Shown: one piece after another, positions 35,492 through 49,300 of the stretch
Position numbering within the stretch: the first letter of the stretch is position 1
Layout of the letters: each line of letters begins with the position of its first letter
Assembly: GCF_918797505.1 (NCBI RefSeq)
Contig: NC_092794.1
Coordinates: 63,711,345 to 63,775,344, forward strand
Direction of reading: 5' to 3'
Origin: Bemisia tabaci
Taxonomy: Eukaryota; Arthropoda; Insecta; Hemiptera; Aleyrodidae
Length of the DNA stretch: 64,000 nucleotides
The notes under the pieces: generated by a model
Databases searched by the model: none
What the model was told of the DNA's origin: nothing
The model's input: the letters and a program-made list of their open reading frames with translations, nothing else
Position numbers and translations under genes: made by a program

Positions 35492-38400
35492 TCTCAAGAA
35501 CGCAAATCACTCCAAAGGAAATATGAGGAAATTCTGTGTCCATCATAATTTCTGACATATTCATAAGTGTGTAATAGTATTAGGCATCAGAATACTCCAC
35601 AAAGTTGATACCCAACTACTTGAGTACATAGTCAGTTTAGTGAACATCTGTGTCTATACTATGCTCCCCTGTTAGCTGACTTACAGGATCCCTTTTGTAC
35701 TATTTTATACCTTTTGGAATGAGGATTTCCTTCCGGCAAGGAAGACTCTTTCAATCACAATTTTCTGACTTTCGAACAACAACCGATCCAGTTAGCAGAC
35801 GTAATGGGAAAGAAGTCAGAATCCCGAACGGGTAAGAAAATTTGACATCCCGCACCTTCAAAAAAGAACAAGAATTAACTGGTAGTTCCCTTGCAGAATC
35901 CCCAATACCTGCTGAAAAATGAAGACAAAAAATAATTGTTTTCAATGTTTCTCCAGCTTTTCTTAAGCATAACTTTGACTGACATGAAAAAAAATGGGAG
36001 AGTTACTGATCTGATTCTGCAATATATAATGAGAAAAAGAATGGGATAAAACTCTCAATTTTATTAATCGCCCAAGATTTGTAAATTCAATTTTTCTAGT
36101 CAATGTAATTATGAATCTCAACTTTACTCTGCATTTACTAATATTTCATTTCATCACAGTAATATAATCTCCATTTACTACCTATTTTTTTTGGATACCA
36201 CCATATCAGACTTATTTGGTTGGTGCACACATCCAAGCCCTTCTTTGTTTAGATGTGTCTTGGAACTTAATTTTACTAAAAGTTCCAATAACTCCTTTTA
36301 AATTCAGAACCAAGAGGAAACAACTTTCGCATCAATTTCAAAACGCATAAAATCTTCTTTGACTACAGCTTGTCTGAACTGTTTCCCCTGATACTTTCAC
36401 AACTAATAAATAACTTTCCCTAAAATTAGACTGCTTTAATACATGGATTTGCACTAACTGACTAGGCCCTTGTAAATAGTAAGAAAATAAATTAATAAAT
36501 CTTAATTATTTTCAGTGTCAGAAATCCACGCACTAAAGATATGATTCCACAAACCAAGAATAATTATGAGACCCTTCCTTTTTATTTTACATTTATTAAG
36601 GACTCAAGAGTGATTTCTTTAAGCTTTACACTGATCGGTTCTATTGCTGAAACCAATGATTACGACTGTTTGCAAATATTGTGTGACATCTACACAGCAA
36701 CTCTAATGAATTAAAAGATATCCTTGATTTTAGCTTCTATAGTTTTAACCAAGCTAAAATTAGTTTGTCAAACTGAATGTGCTGACCTCACTAAACTAGT
36801 TCATTCCCAGTTCGGAAAAAGTTCACCTAAATGAACAAATCGTGAATGCAAGTTAAACAGCCCCTAAAGCTCACTTCCAGTGGGATCAAATTTACCTTCA
36901 TGAGCTTTACTGAATAGTTAAGTTTTTCTTTTGATGTCAAAAAGAACAGATTATTGAGTTTAGTGGTTCAGCTCTACTTATAAGGGCTCAATTTCGTTTT
37001 CATCCATTGAGTTTTGATCAAGAGGAGGAACTATAAGTTGATTTTTGCCCTGCCCCTTTTCCTCACATCATTCCATCTTTATTAATTTTTTCTTTTTTAA
37101 ATCATGATTTGCTTGGCTTTTTACATAATGAATACATGAAAAGCTAATTCTTTATTTTCAATTTTAAATCCTATTTTTGTACCCTCATAGGTAATACTCA
37201 TCTATAAAATTTAACGACCGTTTTTACAAACATACAACTTTTGCGATGAACCTCTTCTGCAGCACAAAATAGTAATACTGTGATAATTGCTCGTTTGGAG
37301 CAAAGGAATCTCCGGAAATTTTTCTTAGCCAGGTAGGCAACTATCTTCCCTTGGAGTTGGCAAAAATTTTAGGTGTAGGTAAGGCATAACTACTTCCATC
37401 ATTTTTGGGCAGTGCTCGGATTAAAATTTTCCACCATAAACGAACGAACATATAATATTTAATCACTACCTTGCTCTCACTTTAAACTTCATTTTTTGAA
37501 AGGGCACTTCCGTCAAATAATCAGGTGCCGACTTTTGGTTAGATTATGCAACCAGCCTAGAATTGCATCTGTTGCTTACTTGTAAATCTGTAAGCCACTC
37601 ACATTGGAATGATGAGATTCAATTCAACTTATCTAGGAAATCAAATTACTGTATAGTTAATAGCCTCCGATGGGCCTGAATTCAAGCACTCCCAAGCATG
37701 TTTTCTCTTTGAAATCTCATGAGGAAAACGCACCACACGAAAGGCAGTCCAGAAATCTAAACCTAAATAAGATATAAATTTTTCCAATTTAATTGATGAA
37801 ACAGCAAAAAAAACAAATCCGCCATTTATATAAACTGAAAAAACTTGTTGATATCTCATTCAGGAGTTGATCTCAGCTCTGTTGAGTGAATAGCTTTTTA
37901 TGTAGGATTTAACGATAAAACATGTGGCGTTTTTTCCTAGTTCAGACCTTATCTAGTGGCCCATTTATAAAACCTTATTTATCCACCTAAAAATACTGGC
38001 ACACAAATTTGGGAGAAAGCAACATGAACCCACAAGATGTACAGCTACAGACGCAGAGATTAGTCAGAAATTTAGAGATACAAACTTACAAAATAAATTA
38101 GATTTCTGGTCTCTTCGGGGAAGCCTTGGTTGCTAATTTAGAAAACAGATTTGATCTCTGAGGGAAGGATGTGTCCCCTCAAAATGCTTCTGCATTTCAA
38201 CTTTATAAATGAGCAGAGCTCAAGTTGTTAACCTTTCGATCTATTATTTCCATTTAATATCCATTCCCATTGACGTATACTTAATCACTTGTTCATAGAA
38301 AAACATAACTTTTAAGTTTCTTCTTACCAGTTTTACTTCTTTGTCTCTTTCTTTATTTTTTTTATTTTTTGCAAATGTGTAAACTAATACACTCACACCA

Positions 38401-40406
38401 AATGAAAAAGTAAGTCTCATGATGGATGTTCCCCACTTCCTGTCAATCCATGCTGACTGTTGATGTCCCTGTCTGGACATTGTTGCTTTCTTGATTTTTC
38501 GCAACTGATTTTATGTTTACTATCATTCTATGTTATTTAATTTTAGCTGAATAAAACTACTTTTTTTTATAATACAGTTGATGTTGTTGTTTTTCAGTTT
38601 CCATCCCTTCTATCAAGGTCAGTTGAGCTAGTCACAGAATCATGTTTTGATGGTTGACGTTTATAGATTAACAAAAAATAAAAAGATGTATCTGAACACC
38701 TAGTTTCAACGCCGAATATTAACGGATATATTGCCCTTCAACAAATACAGAGTATAACACCATCCATCATAGTAGTACATACTATGGTTTCTTCCACCTT
38801 CATCAATTAAGGATACACATGTATTTCAAATCAAGCACGTAAAAAAGCATAAGCAAATGCATGTGCACTGATTGCTTGATTTAAAACTCGGATGACATCA
38901 AGGTGGAAGAGATGCCCCACCACAGTGAATGACATCATACAACCTGTTCTTTGAATGGCAATATCGCCACTAATATTGGACATGGAATCTTAATGTTAGG
39001 GAATACCTTCATATTTTTTGCGAATCTATGAGATTCAACCATCAAAACATAATGCTGTGACCAGCGCAACTCCTTTTCTCACAATAAATTTAATAAATCA
39101 ATTTTGGAAATGATTACAAATTATTATAATACTTGTACTAATACTTCTTTCACGATTTAAAAATCAGGTGAACACCAATCCTAGCTGCTTGCAACTTACT
39201 GACAATGAAAGGAGAAAGTAATGAAAAACAGCAGTCGAAAAAAAACTTTCTAAAGATAAATGATTATTGACCAACATGATGATTTCCAAAGAATGAAAAG
39301 ATCAATTTTGTACTTAACGTTAATAAGTGACAGTGGCCTTCATGAAAGAACAAGGGGAATAAATTAAACAACTTGATACATATAACATATTTTAAGAGGG
39401 GCTAAAAGAAAGTAAAAACATAAGGAGGAAAACAAAGGCACAGGATGGGGAGATGAAAATAAAAAATACATAAAAAACTTACACTTAGCTGCTACAAGTG
39501 TTGACACCACACGATTGTAGGACATTTTTTGATTAAAAAAAAAAGAAAATTAAAAAAAAAAAAAACTGATTCTGGGCAGAAAAATATCAAGGGGAAACTA
39601 GATTCAGTCTCCTCTGAAAGCCTAGTGGAATGATCAAGTATGAGAATATTATTTGAAATGGGCTACTTGCATGTCAATGTACATGCCATTTGTACACTTA
39701 ATGATATGCAAATTATTTTAAAACGAGAAAAGATGATTAATAAATGTAAACATGAAAAAAGGTCCAAGTGAAGGCCAACTTCTTGAGCAAAAACTGCAAT
39801 AATTCGGTAACTTAAAGAGAGGTATAAGTAAAACAAAAAAATGATCACTCGCGAGGGAAAAAAATGGCACTGACCTGAGATACTTCACACAGCTAACAAA
39901 ACTCAAAGATTAATAGACAATGATGTTGTCCATTAATCTGCAGTTAGGTGCAAATTTATGAAAAGTAACAACAATATTGGCTACAAATACATGACACAGA
40001 TTTAAATTCGTAATGAGTCAAATTAAAATTTCTAAGAATGACCAATCTCATCAGCAAATATATTAATTCATTAATTTTATCCACAAAATAATGAGAAAGA
40101 GGTAGAGCAAATTGTTTTATCATTCAGAGAAATGCTATGTGGCCCTTCATTAATTACTTCTTTTGATTCTACTAGCAGAATATTTGATGCGTAGACATCC
40201 CTGTTTCCACAAATTGATGAAACAAAGAAATGACATTTCCGTAATTTTTGTTTTAGTGCAAGGGATATATACACAGCAAAAGAAAATAAAAAGCACAGTA
40301 GTTTTCAACTGATACAATATCAAAGGTGCTTTTAAGCAACAAGAAATGCTAGCTCTGGTCAATTTTTGCAGGCACTTTAAATCCTTTCCTTAGGCTTAAA
40401 TTGGGT
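35492..40406. other. Convergent Syt4/BRCA2 3' space
   Basis: No supported coding sequence. It should contain the 3' UTR of Syt4 (+) and of BRCA2 (-), and possibly a small final BRCA2 exon. A short inverted repeat (TTCCACCTTCATC against GATGACATCAAGGTGGAA) is at about 38787-38912. The rest is AT-rich unique sequence. Confidence 0.5.
36405..36491 (+). terminator. Candidate Syt4 polyadenylation signals
   Basis: AATAAA hexamers sit at 36405-36410 and 36486-36491, about 0.9-1.0 kb after the Syt4 stop, in AT-rich DNA. A 3' UTR of this length would suit the gene, but which signal is used cannot be told from sequence. Confidence 0.3.
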
Positions 40407-40712
40407 TTAGGAATGTGTATTTTTGGTAATGATGGGGCTGAGCCATAAGATTGTAAACGCTGGATTTTTTGCTGTACAGGGCGTGATTCTGGCATCAACA
40501 ATGAGTGAATTCATACCTGATTCTGCTGCGACTCCGATTGAATTCAAAGCTTCCTCCGTAAACACAGAATCGTCTAGCAGGGCAGAAAAATTGCTCTCAC
40601 TCCCTTTAGATAATTTTGAAATACTTGCAGGTTTGGGATCTTCCATTGAGGAGTTTATGGCAAGAATAGCAAGCAGCTTTTCTTTTTGAGTGTTTACAAA
40701 ACTGCAGACATC
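40407..40712 (-). CDS. BRCA2: BRCA2 last recognised exon, C-terminus
   Basis: Begins DVCSFVNTQKEKLLAILAIN, aligning with DILCNEAENKLMHILHAND of the human protein. It continues to NFSALLDDSVFTEEALNSIG, which resembles the human C-terminal RAD51-binding segment (ISLLESNSIADEELALI). The frame stops with TAA at 40407. A good donor inside the exon (CAG/GTATGA at 40516) could lead to another terminal exon that I did not find. Confidence 0.82.
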   Translation of the reverse strand, partial: DVCSFVNTQKEKLLAILAINSSMEDPKPASISKLSKGSESNFSALLDDSVFTEEALNSIGVAAESGMNSLIVDARITPCTAKNPAFTILWLSPIITKNTHS

Positions 40713-43321
40713 CTGGACCAATAAGCATACAGCAAATTATTAACTTGAGGCTCTGCAAACCACCCTTTATTTAAAAACTCACTTTTCCGAAGGTGCTGGA
40801 AAAAAACTGAGGTCATTTTCAGCTTTAGTGGCAAAAATCAAGAAAGACCAACCCTATATAATACCTACCTGAGAAAAATTTCCTCCCCATCCTTTCCAAA
40901 GCAAAACAATCAGATAAAATTTACATGATGGTATATGCGCAGAGGAGGGCAGTTGACTAGGAAAACCACGATATCAAGGACAAAGCAGAAAATGTGTTAG
41001 GCATGCGATACATGTTTATGAATGTATTTTTATAGTTGAATCCGAAAATGACCTTGATTTTCTCCATCAAGCATATTTTTTTCAAGAAAATATAATTTCC
41101 CTCAGAGAAACTCCAGTTTACATGAAAATTCCAATTTTTCCAGGCTGAATTGACCTGATTAAGAAACACGGTGGTCGTTTTCAGAATCAAAACTGCAAAT
41201 TGATCCAGAGGAGATTTGCAATTCTTTGGCAAATCTAAAAAGAATGTACATATTGGCCTCTGTTATCGTAATGGTTTTCAAAAAATACATAAGAAGGTGA
41301 GGGGAAAAAGCACTTCTAGGGCAGGAAGTTGTAGCAAATGTATTTGTTGATAGCTCAAAAATGTGTCTGAGGACATTTAGACAAGACAAAAAAGAAAAAT
41401 AAAAAATGACCTGCCTGCCTGATTAAAATTCTGAGATAATATACTTACATTATACAAGAATTCCACACATTTTTGTAAAATTTCATAATCAATTACAGTG
41501 ATAAGAGCATATTGTTCATAAAGCAGCAGAGGGAAAGAATGAAACTTGAAATGATTCCCTGACAGTGTACATACAGAAAACTTACTCTGAATTGTTTGAG
41601 GAACTGGCATTCATTGAACATTTTGACGACATCAATCCTAACATAAAAATTCAATGGATAAATTATGTATAAATAATTGAAACAAATTACCTTCAAGAGA
41701 GGATTTTTTTTAAACTTTTGCAGAGCGATTTCTGTATGTTTCATTTTTGGATGTCCAGTGAAAAACGAAACTTCAGAGCAAAAGAGAAGAGGAATTTTCA
41801 TTGCAACTTTCCCACCAGTCCACTGTAAGTTACAGCAAGCAATTGCGGCATTTTTCCTCACAACATCACTCCAGCCAAAGTCCTGAAAATGAAGAAGACA
41901 TTGAGAAAATTTGTTCTATTTAATTAAAAAGAAACTCTCTGATACGAGCAAGTGTTTGTGAAACTGAAATCCTGATGAAATAGAAGTAAAGATTGCCAGA
42001 AATGCCAATGAAGAAATTGTCTTCAAGTAAAGAAAATTATTTTAAGGAGTGAGCAAAACTTGTGCTCTAAAAACCATTAATTTCTTTATGAGTGTTTTTA
42101 CAGTGTGGAAAACATAAAATTTGCGGTACATTTACACTTTGATAAAAGAAAAGCACAAAATAGGGATCATATCTTGAAATTTTTGCCCTCTCAAAAATTC
42201 TGGATAAAGTGCTTGAGAGACACACTTCAAAAATAGAGAGAGAGAAAAGCTTTAACAATTAACATAAATGTGCAGTATGCATTCCATAAAGATGTTCCTC
42301 CAAAAAGGGTAAGCAATCATTGATAAAATGTTTACATTTACAGTTTCATGGGGTGGACACATTCGAGTACTAAAAATTGAAGACCTTTTTTTCATTCGGC
42401 CACATTGACTGGGTGAACATTTAAACAGAAGAAGGTTTTAACTTAAAAATTGGTTCATAGCTTCACCCCGATTAAAATTCCCCGAAGGTGGACATCTTTC
42501 AATGTCTTCCAATTGCATCTTCAGAATAGAAATCTATAAAATAATTTAATACAAGGAGTCTCTTACCGAAAGACTATTACTGAAAGAAATAGCCAGAAAA
42601 TTTTCTTGTAAATCTGATAGATAGGCTTTGTGAAAAGAACTTTTCCCAGCAGTCCTGACTCAATATGAATGACAATTCCTACAACATCAACTTCTCCGAA
42701 TTTGGGATTGGAAATTTCTGCGAAATGAGAGACTTCTCTACATAGAGGATGATTCATGTCTTTGGAAACCAACTCATAACGAGTGTGAAAACTCGTTGAA
42801 AGGCTTATGTCATCACCATATCTGAAACACAGAGCAGATTTAATGAGAAATACATACACACCAGGCTGACAGTAGACGTATTTTGTTTGGCGTAACAATC
42901 CAAACTGTTTCGCATCAGTGTGTAACATTCGTATTTTGTTTGAGTGTTACCGGAAATGAGGGGCGTGGCTTATTATAATTGGATTTTTTTTTGCACAACA
43001 TGGCAACGCTGTGTCGTAACATTTTGATGCGAAACACTTGGAAACGTGCTCCGGAGCAGGTTGCAGAATTGTTACGAGGTTTCTAAACCTCACTTCTAGC
43101 TGCTTTTGCTCTCATTGGTTGTGAAAAAGTGACGCAAATAACACAAAATCGGTAGCAGGAAACAGTTGTTGCGGCAAACAAAATACGTCTAGTTAGAAAA
43201 TGATATGTTTTATGCTGGTTTTTTTTGGGGAAAAATGAGGGTATTTTTATTCAACTTCATTTTTTATGGTTGTAGCTCCTTACAGGTTCAGGTTTAAAAC
43301 TTACAAGGAGTTTTAGTCGGA

Positions 43322-43355
<34 letters not shown>

Positions 43356-46300
43356 AAAGATTTAGTTTAGGAAACTTATTCAAAAACTCTTTTCCTTTGA
43401 GTTGAGCAAAAAAATTCTGATAAAATAGTGAGAGAAAGCTGCATAAATCTGAGTGAAAGTATTTTAAAAAAGAAAGTGGAGGCTTGGAATTTTCAAATGA
43501 AGAGCTGCAAAATATGGAAACTTCATTTGAAATGCTTATTTTGTTCATTTTTTTAAAATACTTGCATCTAACGTTTAAACTTTCTTTGTTTTAAAAAAAG
43601 TCTTAAAATCTGGTAGGAGTCCGCGTAGTAAGCCTCTGAAAAAACACCTTAATTCCATCAGTTATTTGTGAAATATGCTCAATAAAGACTCATTTTGTAG
43701 GCAAAGAAATAATCTGAAGAACACTGCAAACCACAACTTACTAGTTTTCTGGCTATCTAGTTTTGTTGGTTTGTATGGTGGATGGATGCAAAACTTTTGA
43801 CACAGCCTTTGTTAAATGTGCTACGTGATTAAAGGTACGGATACTAAGCAAGAAAATCATTTTACTGTATTGTTGTTTGATTGATGAAACCATCAATGAT
43901 AGTTTTTGTACTAACATCCAGTGAAACTATGAATTTACCTTACAGAAAAAAGACATACCTGGAACTTGATGGTAATACATTGTAAATATTCATGAAAGAT
44001 CCTTCCTTCAAGAGTAATGAGACGTCTTCTGGTGGCCGCCAAACAGTTAAAATTGCTGATGAGCGAGAATTGGAGTGCGATGCACTGCCTTCTACTATTC
44101 GAACCTGAATGAACAAAAAGAGACCATCCAATCTTTAACTACTGCCAAAAAGGTTGTATTAAAAATAAAAGAGAAAAGAGCCAAGGAAGCCTTTGAGAAG
44201 ATTAGACAGGAATTTAGTTTGAATAAAGAGTGTTCCAAACAAGATTAATTGCTAGGTTAGGAAAGGAGAACTTACTTTTAACAACGGTGTGGAGCTTTTC
44301 CTTGTATTTTCTTCATTCTTCAAGCGTTCATTCACTCGGGAACGAAGTTCTTGTACCATTTTTTCTTCCTCCATACGTTTGTACTCGGATAGAGTTCTGA
44401 GTTGCTCTTCTGAGAACTGAAAGAAAACATAAAAATATTAAGAAATAACTATCCCAAATGCTGGTTCTTTTGAATGATAAACAAAAAAAAGAACCCTCGG
44501 ACTTGATTCTTTGTTCTCATGACTTAGTTCCCTCAAAGGCGGTCTTAAAAAAATTTATCATTACATATTTGGATGAGCAACAAGGGTAATAAACCACCAG
44601 GCAGAAAAAGAAACTAAAAACTGCAGCATATGTTCCCTCATCAAAATTTTATATACTATCTAGTGGTCTATTGATATTACGTACTGATCTAGAATATGTA
44701 CCTTCAACCTTTGAGTTCAGCGCCTATGCTATAACTTGTCTAAAAAAAACTCAGGAAAAATTAGAGCTATAATTGGAATTACTTGAATTATGGAAGGATC
44801 AAGTGCGGCTTCTAAATATTCAGCCAGCTCTGGACCAGATGAAAGAGACGAAATTTGTCTTTTTGAGTACGACCTCCGACTGGACCGAGTTTTCTTCCTG
44901 CTTTCTTCTTCTAATTCCTTCTTCACTTCATTAAACATAGCCTCCATTCTTTTTGATTTTTCTCTATCTTCAGATGTTCGTTGACTGATCTCAAGCTTCT
45001 CATTTAAAAAGACTGGACACAAGAAAAATAGAAAAAATAAAATACTAAAATATTCATATATTATAGATAGTATTATGTTCTTCAGTTTATACATAGGTAC
45101 AGAACTCTCTCTGTACAGCAACTCTCAAGGGACCGGAAGACTTACAAAGTACTGAGAGAGACATGGTAGATAGGGGGAAGATGCATGTATTCAGTTTAAG
45201 AACTGACTGGCAGATTTATCTGTTACTAGAAGTTTTTCTGGAAAAGGGTTGCTACAAAGAGATGGCTGTACCAAGTAAGTCGAAAAGGAACCATGTAAAA
45301 ATGCTACATTTTGGGAAAGTTGATTTGAAGCTTAACTGGTTGTAAATTTTCTTTTGCTGATGACTTAAAGTTGGAAAAAACATTCAGTATGAGAAAATAG
45401 GGTTTAAAATTTATTTTTCAAATCAAGTCTTATAGAGGAGTGTTCCTTCATGTTCCTTTTTCTCATTCTCCACTTAAAGATTGACTTGATATCTTGAAAT
45501 CTTCCATACATAAAATGAGAAAAGAGGATAGTCATTGATGATAAAATGTTATTACTATCCAAGGGTCAGATTAGTAAAGCGCTGAAAAATTTGTAGTGAT
45601 GAAGAGAAAATTAATATACATTAAAGCGGCTAGTTGAAAAGATAGATCACTTACCACTCTTCCCATTGGCTCCTTTTGAAAGGTACAAAACTGGATATAC
45701 TCTAGCAATGAATACATGTAGCTTTCCCACCACTCCTCCACCACACAACACCGAATCTAAACGTACAGGAATAGGACCAGAATCATGGAAAAAACCCATC
45801 TTGGCATCCCACTTGGCTCTTCTTGTGCAATTAGAATGTATTTTTAAAGAAATGTTTCCTCTAACCTAGGAAAGAAATAAAAAATATGCTTAGAAGCCTC
45901 CTCAGAAAAAAGATTGTCCTCAAATTCTGCTTCAAATGAATTATTAAATTTTTTAACAACACATTTGTTAAGTATAATACTGATAGAAAAAACATTTTGC
46001 CACTACGAGTACTGAAAGCTGTGTAAAACTATTAGTTTGATAAAACAGTGCCAGACATATTGGGAACTCCATAACTTAACTCTTCAATGATTACTATGAA
46101 AGAGAAAAAGGGTGAGAAATATTTTCATCCGACCCATTTAAACGAAAGAACTCTGTCTAAACTGAGATCCGAGAAATGACTGAAAATCAAAAGTTCAGAG
46201 CTGGTAACAGATGCTGGATAAGAACACCTATGAGATTATAAGAGGGGGATATGGGGCTCCACCTTGAGCTAAAATATGGAGCAGACAGGAAACCGCCACT

Positions 46301-49300
46301 AAACTCCATCAAAAGACCAGAGCTAGGTGGGTTTCCTGGTTCCATACACCTGCAGAATTTTTTTTTACAGTGTGACACAATTTTTGCACAAAGCCTCGCT
46401 GCATGAAGCAAGTAAATTTGCATGAAAACTTGGGGGAAAATTCTTTACTTGATCTGGGCCAAATGTAGCTTTTTACCAGCTAGCCCTCCATACAAGATAA
46501 GATGTGATGAATTATACAGGGAGCTGAATCCAAGCGAGAACTCCATGCAGCTAGGAAGGAGGAATTGTACATCTTTTGCCATGCCATTATGCCTTATATG
46601 TTAGAAAAGAGTCCCCATATTCCATCGCAAATATATGCTCTGCTCGGTGGCATGGCCCAATTTTTTGGCTTTGTGCTGATGGCGAACTTAATTTTAAACT
46701 ACTAAAATTTCATTGAAACATAGCGGGAGCCACTGACTCCCCATAATCTGTACAAGGTTCTTCAAAAAAATTACCTCCAGCGGATCACAGCCTTGTTCAC
46801 AATTGAGCAGTTCAGCACCTTGAATCATCAATTTAGTTCCGACGACAATTTTCTTTCTTTGAAGAAGCGAGGCCATTGCAGAATCCACAAAAGATTTTAC
46901 GCTATACCATCCGTCAGTCAGTTCTAACTCCGTCGTGCTGCTTGACTGGGTCACCTAATTAAATGAGGAAAAAAAGAGAACAATTTTTAAAAAATCTTGA
47001 TACAAAGCCAAAAAACTCATTTGAAGTTGTCCTGTATTAAAATGGAAGAGGAGAAAAAAATTAGATTCAGAAGTTGCGTTCTAGATAATTCTCCACTGAT
47101 GATAGAGAAGACAAATGAAAAAACATAAAAGATATACAACGGAAGCTTGAAAGAATAAACATTTACTGTTTTTGGTAATATCTACGTTCAGAAAAGCTGA
47201 GTCAATGCTACATCATTTATTCTTCACTTTCTCCTCTATGCGTAACTTTCTTGATCACATACTACTAAACATTAATCACATCAATAAGGATTTTTATTGA
47301 ACATTCTAAAAGTAAGGCACCTCGAAAGTTCAATAAGTAAAGGGAAAGGGAATCTACTTTTCAATCGGTTTTTTCATTATGTTCATTTTATTACATTAAC
47401 AAAAAAATTTTGAGGCTGATGAATATTCTGCACCTCTTTATGTACTTGCCTTTGAAACACAGAGAATCATCCGCCTAGAGGCTGCTTCATCGGACTCTAA
47501 AATTTTCCTCAAGGATGACCTTTGCGCTCGGTCAATTTCTCTGTCATAACGGTACTTTAATTGAAAAAGTAAGTTGTCCATTGTCAAGCATCTACCAAAG
47601 TGAATTAAAGATCAATTAAAAACTTGAGCAACATTGGACACCAAATTTTAGGGCTGAAAAGAGAACAAATACTGGCGGAAACACTTAAGCGAAGAAGAGA
47701 GGGGTGTCTTTTTACACAAGAGAAGAACGTCGGAAAAATAACTTCCCCATGAGATACAAAATACTTGGGGTTTTCTAAATGTGATGGATCAATAGCTTAA
47801 ATTACACATAATGATCCCTCTCATAAGAGTTCAGGACTCGCCCAGATATTTAGCATTTGTTCAGAAAGGTACAGAAAAATTTTCATAGCGTCTGATAGAG
47901 CTTGATCGATGTACTTTTTTCAGATGGATTAAAAAAAGGACTAAATTTACTTTTTTTTATGAAAAAATCAATTAATGGCATGGTCAATCAATAAAGAACC
48001 GTTAAGCAACTTTAAAAAAAAGTAAGCAAAATGTAACTCTTCAAGAGAAAATGAAATCTACTCTATCATCAGCCCTGCATCTGAATAGGCATCGTTCATA
48101 AACTTGGAATTTCATGCGCACTACAGCATCATTTCCTACATTTTCCTTTCTAAGATAACTTCTTTCTTCTGAAGAGTATGATTGATTCCTTTTTTTTCTT
48201 TGAATATTAAGACTGTCTTGATTGGGGAACACCAATGAAATAAGTAGAAGTTGCAAACAACATCAAATCATAATACTTACTTCTTTGCATAAATTTGTGG
48301 AAACCTCTGCTCCATACATGCAAGTTTCCAAACTATCCATCGGTAGTGATTATCAACCCATTTTTCAGGAACAATAGCAGTATCAACACCAGGACTCGAC
48401 AAAAATGCTCTTCGAATTTCTTTCAAGCCAGCAGTTCCATCCTCTGCAAGAACTATTTTAGCTCCATCACCAACTTCGATGCCTTCGCAGTTGTTTTTAG
48501 TAACTTCATCACTATAAGTATTCATGGAAAAAAAAAAAAAAAGAAAAAAAAATTATTGCACCCAGGGAAATTTGCCACTTGAGATTTGTGACGACAAAAT
48601 CCTAATAGTGGTAGATGAAATACATATGTATACATATAATTTTTTGTCGATAAAACAGCCTAAAATCATTTTCGTAGCCTACGCTAGATCTGCAAGATCT
48701 TTTCATTGCTCAGCTGAAAAAAGGGCGTAACTACACATTAAGATGAGCTTGGAAACCCCTGGAGTTGTATGCACAACACGATTCATTGCTAGGTGTAGTT
48801 ACACTCTTAAGCCAGGAGGGCGGTGATTTGATTGTAGAGAATATGCACATTTGCTTCACATAATAGTAAGAACTAAAAATTTTGCTTGAGATAATACACA
48901 TCTGCTTCCACATAATGTAGAGAATTAAGAATTCTTCTAATGATGCAGACGATCTGAAAAAAATGTGAAAACGATGGACACCACAGAATTGAATTGAAGG
49001 AAATGAGCTGTAACGTAATAGGTACCTGTAATGATCCTGTGCAGAGAACCGAAAATTCAGGGCATTTTCAGCTGTGACTTGCCTAACATTCTCAGTAACA
49101 CCATGAAGTTGTAACTAGAGAGGGGAAAATGAATCCACGTGTTAAAGGTTTTATTTGCAAAATTGTAAACATCAATTATCAAACTAATGAAAAGGGTCAC
49201 CCAGTTTGCATAGTTTGAAGTTCATAATAGACAATTTACTCTGCCCCCCCCCCCCCCCCATCATGTGAATATTAAGACATTAAAAAGTTGTGCTAAATGT

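Noticed and set aside
42563..42580. Alternative donor of the BRCA2 OB2/OB3 exon at CG/GTAAGA
   Set aside because: It would leave two extra bases and put a stop in the next exon; the GTAATA donor at 42580 keeps the frame.
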